From: UKL13-2 sp031430555
Lineage (GTDB): Bacteria; Pseudomonadota; Gammaproteobacteria; Burkholderiales; Usitatibacteraceae
Assembly: GCA_031430555.1 (NCBI GenBank)
Contig: JANPBQ010000111.1
Location: forward strand, 8,043 to 72,042
DNA: 64,000 nt
Direction of reading: 5' to 3'
Shown here: piece after piece, positions 1 through 7,515 of the stretch
Layout of the letters: the number at the start of each line of letters is the position of its first letter
How positions within the stretch are numbered: the first letter of the stretch is position 1
The notes under the pieces: model-generated
Told to the model about the DNA's origin: nothing
The model's input: only the letters and a program-made list of their open reading frames with translations
Databases searched by the model: none
Program-made: the position numbers and the translations under genes

Positions 1-693
1 TAGCGAGGTGCGTTTGCCGTCGTCGAAACGGCCACGCTCGAAATTCACACGTGTCCTGCCATCAAATGCTTGTTCGTAGGAAATGTCGAGCTCGGTGCCT
101 TTGCGATCCACGCTGGAGGTGCGCGAATAGCCAATGCCGAGGCCGGTGCCCAAAAGATTCCTTTCCTTGACGCCGAAGCTGGTCTTGTTGTCGCCGCCGG
201 CGCGCGAAAAATTGCCGGTCACGTCCAGGCTCCAGGCGTCGCGCGTCGAGACCTCGATGTCAACCACGCCGTCGCGAAGTGCGATCGGCTTGATTTCCAC
301 GTCGTAGCGCGTACGCGACGCGCGCAACAATCGCTCGGTCTCTTCGATTTTCTGACGCGAGACTTTATCGCCGCTCTTGAACAACAGCACTGTTTCAATC
401 ACCCCGGACCGCGTCGGGATATGCAATCGATTCACCCAACGATAAATCGCGTTGTCTTCACCTTTGATCGACAGATCGAAAACGTTGTGCGGGGTGATGC
501 GAATGTGGCCGATGGTCGCGCGTGCAGATTCGAGCTCGGCGAAGGTGGGCAGGGCTGAATGGGCCGACGTTGCTTCCGCCGCATTCGCGAACGCCGACAA
601 CGCCATCAATGCGGCCAACAACGAAAGCCGACGGGCGGCAAGACACGTGGACGCATGAATTGCGCGGGTGAGTTGGAGGTTGAATTCGATCAT
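1..693 (-). CDS. BamA/TamA-type outer-membrane protein, POTRA plus start of barrel (5' part only)
   Basis: The reverse strand is open for 231 codons from ATG 693 to the window edge, so the C-terminus is missing. An N-terminal signal-like stretch (about residues 20-40, ending near AFANAAEA) is followed by a segment typical of a POTRA domain (IETVLLFKSGDKVS, then RTRYDVEIKPI, residues about 95-150). The beginning of a beta-barrel follows, with alternating strands such as SFGVKERNLLGTGLGIGY. The motif ERNLLGTG is characteristic of the Omp85/surface-antigen D15 superfamily. Expected role is in outer-membrane protein assembly or secretion. Only one POTRA is seen before the barrel, so it is not canonical BamA (five POTRAs); the subfamily is not decided. 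No clear ribosome binding site precedes ATG 693. Confidence 0.8.
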   Translation of the reverse strand, partial: MIEFNLQLTRAIHASTCLAARRLSLLAALMALSAFANAAEATSAHSALPTFAELESARATIGHIRITPHNVFDLSIKGEDNAIYRWVNRLHIPTRSGVIETVLLFKSGDKVSRQKIEETERLLRASRTRYDVEIKPIALRDGVVDIEVSTRDAWSLDVTGNFSRAGGDNKTSFGVKERNLLGTGLGIGYSRTSSVDRKGTELDISYEQAFDGRTRVNFERGRFDDGKRTSL

Positions 694-775
694 GGCAAAA
701 GCATAACCGAGAATGCTGCCAATCGATGCCGGGCGACGAATGCGGCAGTCGCGCTTCGGCCAACCATGAAACCCT

Positions 776-827
776 AGCACTGGTGAGGCGTTTGGAGCAC
801 TTTGCGTCCATACGCCGCACCAGTGCT
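776..827. repeat. Family-B palindromic repeat (AGCACTGG type), copy 1
   Basis: Arms AGCACTGGTGAGGCGT (776-791) and ACGCCGCACCAGTGCT (812-827) are inverted with one mismatch around a 20-bp loop. The same AGCACTGGC core recurs at 18500, 30934, 37635, 59037 and 63795, usually next to a family-A element. This copy lies 15 bp from the family-A element at 842. Confidence 0.8.
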
Positions 828-841
828 GGTGTTTGATTGAG

Positions 842-971
842 GGGTACTTCTATTTACCCTGTCGTACCGGCGAAGGCCGGTACCCAATTTTCGTAAGCCA
901 TTGACACATTGACAAAATTGGGCCCCGGCCTACGCCGGGGAGACAGAGATTTGAGGTAAATAGAAGTACCC
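842..971. mobile_element. Family-A MITE-like element, intact 130-bp copy 1
   Basis: Perfect 17-bp terminal inverted repeats: GGGTACTTCTATTTACC at 842-858 and its complement at 955-971. Inside are two GC-rich hairpins, GTACCGGCGAAGGCCGGTAC and CCCCGGCCTACGCCGGGG, separated by a short AT-rich linker with a third inverted pair (CCCAATTTT/AAAATTGGG). The element is flanked by TGAG on both sides (838-841, 972-975), which looks like a 4-bp target duplication. It is identical over all 130 bp to 58893-59022. It has no coding capacity, so mobility would need a transposase supplied elsewhere. Bases 976-1068 hold another short palindromic fragment but no gene. Confidence 0.85.
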
Positions 972-1068
972 TGAGTGATCATGTATTCGCGCCTGTCATC
1001 CCGGCCTTCGTGGGAATGACGAAATTTTTGGATGAATAGCACTACCCACGAATACGGTAGATCGGGTA

Positions 1069-1923
1069 CTACACCTTCGGCAAGAAAGCCGACTTCATTA
1101 CGCCGGAATCAAAGCCCGCTGTCTCTTCACCGCCGCTCGCGTACCGATACAGCGCGGCCGCGTATATGCCGGAGAGTGCGCTATGGATCAGGAACGTCAA
1201 AATCACCAGCGCGACGGCGAACACGATCGTCAGCACGATGAGTGCCGGGTTTTTAGTAAACACCACGGCCACGATCAGCAAAATACTGAACGCGATCAAA
1301 ACGAATTGAATCAACCCGAACGCAACTCCCAAACCCGCCTGGCCGATCAGGTTTTCGCCCCAGGTTTTCTTCAATAGCAGCGCGCTTTCCTTGACCGCAT
1401 CGATTGGGCCGACATCGCGCGCCACCAGCACCGGCACTACCAGATACGTTGCGATGGTCCAGCCTGCACCGAGCAGGCCGGCGATGATCTTGCCGATGAA
1501 TCCGACGCGCTCCTGAATCGCGCGCAGGATCAAGCCGACGGTGGCGGCGATGAACGCATAGCCCAGAATGTTCATGGCCTTTGATGAAGCGATGCGCAAG
1601 CCATCACCTATCGTCGGATTGCCGCCATCGAGGCGCTTCATCGCTGCGCCAACCAATGCAGCGTTGAAGAAAAAGATCACGAAGTATTGGCAAAGGTAAA
1701 ACAAAAACCCGAGCACATACACGCCGGTCGATATCGCACCATTGTTGCCGCCGGACAATCCATCCAGCGCGCCCATGCCGATGACGGGCAATGCGAAGCA
1801 GGCGACCACGATCACCGTCGCGATCGCCGAGATCAGCGGAAAAATCAGCAGCTCTTTGTCATTCATCAGCACCGAGCCGCTCGCTTTGACGAGTTGCCAG
1901 CTGCGGGATAGGCGTTCGAACAT
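1069..1923 (-). CDS. DUF6159 family multi-pass membrane protein
   Basis: This 284-residue protein starts at ATG 1923, preceded by GGAG on the minus strand. The N-terminus (FERLSRSWQLVKASGSVLM) and the run of hydrophobic segments (about residues 27-60, 70-110, 120-160, 215-265) match the DUF6159 family, integral membrane proteins of unknown function. Between helices lies an amphipathic part (VARDVGPIDAVKESALLLKKTW) that is conserved in the family as I know it. The small membrane-protein gene at 1972 ends 48 bp upstream and runs in the same direction, so the two are probably co-transcribed. No catalytic residues are evident; a transport or envelope role cannot be assigned. Confidence 0.85.
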   Translation of the reverse strand: MFERLSRSWQLVKASGSVLMNDKELLIFPLISAIATVIVVACFALPVIGMGALDGLSGGNNGAISTGVYVLGFLFYLCQYFVIFFFNAALVGAAMKRLDGGNPTIGDGLRIASSKAMNILGYAFIAATVGLILRAIQERVGFIGKIIAGLLGAGWTIATYLVVPVLVARDVGPIDAVKESALLLKKTWGENLIGQAGLGVAFGLIQFVLIAFSILLIVAVVFTKNPALIVLTIVFAVALVILTFLIHSALSGIYAAALYRYASGGEETAGFDSGVMKSAFLPKV

Positions 1924-1971
1924 GATGAGTCTCCGGAAAAATGAAATGGGTGGGTCGAACCATTAAAGTCG

Positions 1972-2193
1972 TCAGGCGCGCGGGCGTTCGCCCAATTTTC
2001 GCCAGACGCGATAGGCAATGTATGAGGGCAGGCCCAACACCGTGAGCCAGCCAATGGCCAAAACGACCATCTCCAATGGGCCCCCGACAACGTCCGCATG
2101 CGGGCCCGCCAGCAACAAAATCACGACGAGTGAAATCGTCGCGACGGCGACAAGCGACACCAGATAGGCAATGGCAGCAATGAGCAATCTCAC
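1972..2193 (-). CDS. Small membrane protein, two predicted helices
   Basis: This gene encodes 73 residues and starts at GTG 2193, chosen because AGGAG lies 8-12 bases upstream on the minus strand. It has two hydrophobic segments (about residues 3-28 and 40-60) and a basic C-terminus (RVWRKLGERPRA), consistent with both ends in the cytoplasm. I recognise no family. It is followed after 48 bp by the DUF6159 gene on the same strand, which suggests a two-gene unit. The intergenic stretch to 2392 holds the divergent promoters of this gene and the cyclodeaminase-like gene; I see no clear operator there. Confidence 0.6.
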   Translation of the reverse strand: MRLLIAAIAYLVSLVAVATISLVVILLLAGPHADVVGGPLEMVVLAIGWLTVLGLPSYIAYRVWRKLGERPRA

Positions 2194-2391
2194 GAAGTCG
2201 CTCCTGCAATTTTGGACGCGTAATTAAAGCACGGGTGCTTTCAATGTTGCGCCGTGGAAAAAATGAGACTAGCATTATCTCCGGGGTATCCAGGGCCCCA
2301 CGGGTGATTTTCCAATTGCGCCCAAGACGATTTCCGTCCAAGCCTGTCTGCGTCGCATGTCGTCGCGGACAAATACGCTTTGGAGGAAATC

Positions 2392-3312
2392 ATGCTGATC
2401 ACGTCGGCGCAAGTCCTAAGTCAAATCACGATCAACCAGGCCATGTCGGCCGTTGAACACGCCATTGCCAGGTTGGGTGCAGGGCATGTTGGCGCACCGG
2501 TGTCGCTCGGTGTGGCAGTCGCGAATGGCACCTTTCACGTTAAGGCCTGCGCGTCCACGTCACCTGACCGGGCCAACATTTTCGTGGCGAAGATCAATGC
2601 CAATTTCCCCGAGAACCCCAGTACGGGCCGGCCGACGATACAGGGTGCCATCGCGGTCTTCGATACGCGCAACGGCGATGTACTTGCCGTCGTCGATTCA
2701 CCATCCGTGACGAGCCTGCGCACCGCGGCAACCACGGGCGCCGTGATTCGGCACCTTGCGCCCGACAACGCGCGCGTCGCGACCGTCGTTGGCTGCGGCG
2801 CATTGGGGCGTTTTCACATTGAAGCGTTCAAGGCGTGCGGCATCGATCGCATCTTCGTATTTGACAAAGAGTCTGCACGCGCCGCTACCGTCGCTGCGTG
2901 GGCGCGTGAGGATCTCGGTATTGATTGCGAGGCAACCGATGACATGCGGCGCGCGACCCGGCAGAGCAGGGTCATCGCAACCTGCACGCCGTCGCGCGAG
3001 CCGTTCCTCAGCCGCGATGATGTGTCGCCGGGCACGCTGATCGCGGCGGTCGGTGCGGACAACGAAAGCAAATCCGAGATCGAGCCGGCATTGCTCAGTG
3101 TGGCACGCGTCGTCACTGACCTCACCGCGCAATGCTTAAAGTACGGCGACCTTCGGCATCTGCCGTTGAAAGTCGTCTGCGGCGAATTGACCGACGTCGT
3201 CGCCGACCGCGTGGCGCGCACCGGGGCAGATGAGATCGTGATCTTTGATTCCACCGGACTCGCGGTGCAGGACTTGGCACTTTGCGAGCTTCTCGTATCG
3301 CCTGCCGCTTGA
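2392..3312 (+). CDS. Ornithine cyclodeaminase / mu-crystallin family NAD(P)-dependent enzyme
   Basis: The 306-residue protein starts at ATG 2392, nine bases after GGAGGA; an upstream in-frame TTG at 2380 is less likely. The fold is the OCD/mu-crystallin type: an N-terminal substrate part with the conserved lysine region (FHVKACAS), the motif TSLRTAATTG, a Rossmann motif GCGALGRFHIEA near residues 134-145, and the C-terminal DSTGLAVQDLA. Family members include ornithine cyclodeaminase, alanine dehydrogenase, lysine cyclodeaminase and pyrroline-2-carboxylate reductase; the substrate cannot be told from sequence. It is followed 43 bp later by a secreted M28 peptidase on the same strand, so a link to amino-acid or peptide use is plausible but inferred. 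Confidence 0.85.
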   Translation: MLITSAQVLSQITINQAMSAVEHAIARLGAGHVGAPVSLGVAVANGTFHVKACASTSPDRANIFVAKINANFPENPSTGRPTIQGAIAVFDTRNGDVLAVVDSPSVTSLRTAATTGAVIRHLAPDNARVATVVGCGALGRFHIEAFKACGIDRIFVFDKESARAATVAAWAREDLGIDCEATDDMRRATRQSRVIATCTPSREPFLSRDDVSPGTLIAAVGADNESKSEIEPALLSVARVVTDLTAQCLKYGDLRHLPLKVVCGELTDVVADRVARTGADEIVIFDSTGLAVQDLALCELLVSPAA

Positions 3313-3355
3313 CGTTAATGCTGCGTGACTCAACGAACCCATTGTGGAGACTCAA

Positions 3356-5023
3356 ATGAAATTGTTCTTTTTGGCGTGCATGGTTTCGGGCGCTGCGTCA
3401 TTCAGCGCGTTGGCGGCAGAATTCCTTCCGGCGCAGGCTGTAAACAAATCCGCGATCAAGTCCCATGTCGAATTCCTCGCGGACGATCTACTGGAGGGGC
3501 GCGAAACCGGAACACGCGGCTACGCCATCGCAGCGCGCTATGTGGCAAGCCAGTTTGCCGGAGCGGGACTGTCACCCGGCGGCGATGCGGGGTCGTTCCT
3601 GCAGAGCGTGCCTTTCCGCTCCACCCAATTGGAGCCGGACTCCGCCGAGTTTGCGCGGGTCGGATCCGCCGGTGAAGTGGAACGATACAAATTCGGTGAA
3701 GACTTTGTCGTGTTTCCAAGTCGCCATGCCGTCAGTACCGAGGCGAGCGCCGCTGCCGTCTACGCCGGGCACGGTATTGTTGCGCCGCATCTCGGCATCG
3801 ATGACTATGCGGGACTCGTCGTACAAGGAAAATTCGTTTTCGTGCTGGCAGGTGGCCCGAGTGTTCTTCCCGGCGACGAAGGCGCGCACTTTGCTAACGT
3901 GAGGTTGAAGCAGGAGATCGCGGCCGCGCGCGGTGCTATCGGCCTCATCACGTTGCAGACGCCAACGAACGAAAAGGTGTTCCGCTTCGCGCAGTCGGTG
4001 CAATCGTTGCAATCTCGATCATTTGCGTGGCTCGATGGCGAAGGAAAGCCGCACGGTGGCAGCACGGCTTTGGCACATGCCGCGACGCTTTCGATCGCGG
4101 GTGCCGAAAAATTCCTGATTCGCGCCGGCCTGAAACTAACAGACCTTGTCGCGAGAGCGGAGCAGAAATTGCCGCCACAATCGTTGGGCGTCGAGGCAAA
4201 GGTCCGCATCGCGCGCAAGAGCCGGCTGCAGGATGCGTCCAGCCCCAATGTGGTGGGAGTATTCGAAGGCACCGATCCGATGATGAAAGATGAATACGTC
4301 GTCATGACGGCGCACCTCGACCACCTGGGCATCGCGCAGGGCAAGTCGGGTGACAATATTCACAACGGCGCGTTGGACAATGCTGCGGGTGTGGCGGTGA
4401 TCACGGAGGCCGCGCGGCTGATCGCGGGCCTGCCTGTGCGGCCGAAACGCTCCATCCTGTTCGTCGCCCTGACCGGGGAAGAAGCGGGCTTGCTCGGGTC
4501 CGAGTATTTCGTGAGCCGAGCGCGGGCGGCAGGACTCAATCTGGTGGCCAATATCAATATCGACATGCCGGTATTGCTCTACGACTTTCGTGATGTCTGT
4601 GCGTTCGGCGCGGAGCACTCAAGTCTCGGTGAGACTGTCGCCGCCGTCGCGCGTTCCAGAGGCATTCCGGTTTCGCCGGATCCAAAACCGGAACGGCGTC
4701 GCTTCACGCGATCAGACCAGTATTCGTTCGTGAAGGCCGGGATTCCCGCCGCGTTCCTGAATACCGGCATCCATGCCATCGGGGAGGACGGTGCCGGACA
4801 ACGGGCCCGCGAAGACTTTGAACTCAAACACTATCACCGCGTGAGCGATGACACGTCCGTGCCCATCAGCTATGACGCCGCCGCCCGATTCGCCGCCTTG
4901 ACGGCGGCAATCGCGGTCGAAATCGCGAACGCACCGACGCGTCCGCAGTGGAAGCCGGGCAACTTCTTTGGCGATACGTTTGGCAAAGGCTCTGAAAAGA
5001 GCCGTACGGAGAAATCGAGGTAA
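3356..5023 (+). CDS. Secreted M28 family zinc aminopeptidase with PA-like insert
   Basis: 555 residues. ATG 3356 is chosen because GTGGAGA immediately upstream serves as ribosome binding site; the in-frame GTG at 3344 overlaps it. A signal peptide (residues 1-20, ending FSALA) is followed by a long N-terminal part containing a protease-associated-like region (about 130-240), then the M28 catalytic domain. Metal-binding and catalytic residues are visible: H320 and D322 (AHLDHLG), D341 (NGALDNAAG), E375/E376 (TGEEAGLLGSEYF), D403 (NINIDMP) and a C-terminal histidine around 492-494. The expected activity is removal of N-terminal amino acids from peptides in the periplasm or outside the cell. The lysine/arginine-rich C-terminal tail is probably unstructured. 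Confidence 0.92.
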   Translation: MKLFFLACMVSGAASFSALAAEFLPAQAVNKSAIKSHVEFLADDLLEGRETGTRGYAIAARYVASQFAGAGLSPGGDAGSFLQSVPFRSTQLEPDSAEFARVGSAGEVERYKFGEDFVVFPSRHAVSTEASAAAVYAGHGIVAPHLGIDDYAGLVVQGKFVFVLAGGPSVLPGDEGAHFANVRLKQEIAAARGAIGLITLQTPTNEKVFRFAQSVQSLQSRSFAWLDGEGKPHGGSTALAHAATLSIAGAEKFLIRAGLKLTDLVARAEQKLPPQSLGVEAKVRIARKSRLQDASSPNVVGVFEGTDPMMKDEYVVMTAHLDHLGIAQGKSGDNIHNGALDNAAGVAVITEAARLIAGLPVRPKRSILFVALTGEEAGLLGSEYFVSRARAAGLNLVANINIDMPVLLYDFRDVCAFGAEHSSLGETVAAVARSRGIPVSPDPKPERRRFTRSDQYSFVKAGIPAAFLNTGIHAIGEDGAGQRAREDFELKHYHRVSDDTSVPISYDAAARFAALTAAIAVEIANAPTRPQWKPGNFFGDTFGKGSEKSRTEKSR

Positions 5024-5045
5024 GGTGAATGGCACTTACATAAGC

Positions 5046-5130
5046 TGTCTCCCCGGCGCAGGCCGGGGCCCAAGTTACTTGCAAGACGCCGAGAAATTCA
5101 AATTGGGCCCCGGCCTTCGCCGGGGAGACA
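5046..5130. repeat. Palindromic repeat related to the interior of family-A elements
   Basis: TGTCTCCCCGGCGCAGGCCG at the left end is mirrored by CGGCCTTCGCCGGGGAGACA at the right end, with CCAAGTT and AATTTGGG-like inner arms. The stem sequences are the same as those inside the 130-bp family-A element, but the GTACTTCTATTTACC ends are absent. The repeat sits between convergent genes. Bases 5131-5301 contain nothing else that I recognise. Confidence 0.75.
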
Positions 5131-5301
5131 CGGTTTGTAGTTGCTCTTTGATGCACAAATTTCTTTTACCGGTCATCCAGATCTCTTAAGAAATTGCCAT
5201 TCGAGGTAAGGTTGATTACGGTGGAGAACCACAACCAAAATGAGGTGGCATCTGGGATGAGTTTGCTCTGTGGATTTCTGCTTAGTCGAACCATTAGTTG
5301 C

Positions 5302-6954
5302 CTACTGCGACTTCGATCCCCGCATCGACAGCACATTCGGCGGTGCCGCAAACGTATCCGAGCGCGCCACTTCCCAAAAAACTTTGAACGCAGGCAAATC
5401 GGGAACGGAACTGAGCAACTCGCCCGGTGCGGCCCACGTGTGCAACGCGGCGAGCGACCGGACTTCGGTAGACGATACGCGGCGGATCACATGCTCCGGG
5501 CCGATTTGATTGGGATGCGTGAGGCCCGCGGCAGCTAGTAGCTCTTTCAGCGCGATCATCGTGCTTTGATGAAAATGAAATACTCGTGTGGCTTTTTCCG
5601 GCACGACCAGTGCACGCATGCGTTTGGGGTCTTGCGTCGTGACACCTGTCGGGCAATGTCCGGTATGGCAAGTCTGCGCTTGCAGGCAACCGAGTGCGAA
5701 CATGAAACCCCGCGCCGAATTGCACCAGTCCGCGCCCATCGCGAGGGCGCGTACGACATCGAACGCGGTGACGATTTTGGCGGACGCACCGATTTTTATT
5801 TTGTTGCGCAAATTCACGCCGACCAAGGTGTTGTGCACCAGCATCAAGGCTTCCCGCATCGGTGCGCCAACGTGATCGGTGAATTCAAGTGGTGCCGCAC
5901 CGGTGCCGCCTTCGCCGCCATCAACCACGATGAAATCCGGCGTGATGCCGGTCTCCAGCATCGCCTTCACCACGCCGAACCATTCCCACGGATGTCCCAC
6001 TGCGAACTTGATGCCGACCGGTTTGCCCCCGGACAACTCGCGTAACTTCACGACGAAATGCATCATCTCAAGCGGTGTGGAAAACGCGGAATGGCGCGCG
6101 GGCGACACGCAATCGACACCGATCTGTACACCGCGCGCCTCGGCGATTTCGGCGGTGACTTTAGCGCCGGGCAGTACGCCACCGTGGCCGGGCTTGGCCC
6201 CTTGCGAAAGTTTTATCTCGATCATCTTTACTTGCGGCGACGCGGCGTTTTCCTTGAACTTGGCTTCATCGAATCCGCCTTGCTCATTCCGACAACCGAA
6301 ATATCCCGAACCAATTTCCCACACCAGATCGCCGCCGTTCTGGCGATGGTGGCGCGAGATCGAACCTTCACCGGTGTCGTGATAAAAATTGCCACGTTTG
6401 GCGCCCTCATTGAGCGCAAGAATCGCGTTGGCCGAGAGCGCGCCAAAACTCATCGCGGAAATATTGAAGACACTCGCCGAATAAGGTTGCTTGCAATCAA
6501 CGCCACCAATCGTGAATCGAAAATCGTGGCCGTCGATTTCAGCGGGTGACATCGAATGGTTCATCCATTCGTAATTTGTCTGATAGACATTGAGTTGCGT
6601 GCCGAAGGGCCGCTTGTCGACAGCACCCTTTGCGCGCTGGTAAATGATCGATCGTTGCGCGCGCGAAAACGGCAACTCATCGCTGTCGGCTTCGATGAAG
6701 TATTGGCGAATCTCGGGCCGCACATATTCAAAGAAAAAGCGAAAGTGCGACAACACCGGATAGTTGCGGCGGATCGCTTGCCTCGGTTGCGAATAGTCGA
6801 CGTATCCCACCAACGTGAGCGCGCCGAATGCGAGCGCCGGCCACGTCCACCACGGCGACAGGATCGATAGCAGGATGCAGGCCACGCACAAGATGCCGCA
6901 AATGGTCCAGGCCCAGTAGCGCTGCGGCACCATCGAATCCAGTGCGTTCAACAT
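5302..6954 (-). CDS. FMN-binding glutamate synthase-like protein (GltB2/YerD type)
   Basis: 550 residues from ATG 6954, which has GAGGAG just upstream on the minus strand; the frame stays open further upstream but that part lacks protein-like character. Two hydrophobic helices near residues 15-55 are followed by the FMN-binding synthase domain of the GltS large subunit. Visible hallmarks are SFGALSANAILALNEGAKRG, the flavin/phosphate loop region GGEGGTGAAP, and the cysteine cluster CLQAQTCHTGHCPTGV that ligates the 3Fe-4S centre in glutamate synthase. The glutaminase and GXGXG domains are missing, as is normal for this membrane-attached family. True activity of these stand-alone proteins is not settled; they are often annotated as glutamate synthase-related. 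Monocistronic by spacing. Confidence 0.9.
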   Translation of the reverse strand: MLNALDSMVPQRYWAWTICGILCVACILLSILSPWWTWPALAFGALTLVGYVDYSQPRQAIRRNYPVLSHFRFFFEYVRPEIRQYFIEADSDELPFSRAQRSIIYQRAKGAVDKRPFGTQLNVYQTNYEWMNHSMSPAEIDGHDFRFTIGGVDCKQPYSASVFNISAMSFGALSANAILALNEGAKRGNFYHDTGEGSISRHHRQNGGDLVWEIGSGYFGCRNEQGGFDEAKFKENAASPQVKMIEIKLSQGAKPGHGGVLPGAKVTAEIAEARGVQIGVDCVSPARHSAFSTPLEMMHFVVKLRELSGGKPVGIKFAVGHPWEWFGVVKAMLETGITPDFIVVDGGEGGTGAAPLEFTDHVGAPMREALMLVHNTLVGVNLRNKIKIGASAKIVTAFDVVRALAMGADWCNSARGFMFALGCLQAQTCHTGHCPTGVTTQDPKRMRALVVPEKATRVFHFHQSTMIALKELLAAAGLTHPNQIGPEHVIRRVSSTEVRSLAALHTWAAPGELLSSVPDLPAFKVFWEVARSDTFAAPPNVLSMRGSKSQ

Positions 6955-7515
6955 GGCGGTCTCCTCGCATTTATTGTCCGTGGATGATAGCAGTGCGACG
7001 CGCCACATGGCGGCGGCACGCGCGCGCCGAAATTGCAGATCGCCATTTGACGGGCGTTTCGGGACAAAAAGCAGCCAAACGCCGCGCCAGTGCTTGTGTT
7101 TCGTTTGATGCGCTGCCGCGCGCTCATCTGAGCGTGCAAACGTGAGCGCTGTTGCAGGCGTGCAACACAAATGACGGCAATTACTGACTAACTCGTGTCG
7201 CGAATGTGTCGGGCGTTGCGAATCGCCGCCATCGTCGCGGCAAAAAGTCTCGAATGTGACTAATCGCCGCGTCACATTTTCTGAATGCCGCCGAACTCGC
7301 ACGAATGGTTTCGAATGGGGATGGAGCGGTTCAATTGGTCGCGGCACGCTACTTCATGATTCGGCCATGTCGGGAATGAGTCGGTGTTTGAAGATTGAAA
7401 GAGTTTTGTCATCGACCGCGTTTTCCCGCAAGTGGTTGGCGAGTTTTCCCGAGCTGGATGTCGCTCTGCACGGGGAAAACTCACACATCAAAAAAACACT
7501 CAGGAGAGCCGCAAC
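6955..7515. other. Intergenic region before the TonB-receptor genes
   Basis: About 560 bp without a credible gene between divergent units. It contains the half-repeat CGCCGCGCCAGTGCTTGTGT (about 7080-7099), a right arm of the family-B palindrome, and must contain the promoters of both flanking transcripts. No recognisable operator or riboswitch was found. Confidence 0.5.

Noticed and set aside
70..558. Open frame of 162 codons on the plus strand at the window start
   Set aside because: The minus strand over the same region encodes a signal peptide, POTRA and barrel sequence that is clearly protein-like; the plus frame has no recognisable domain.
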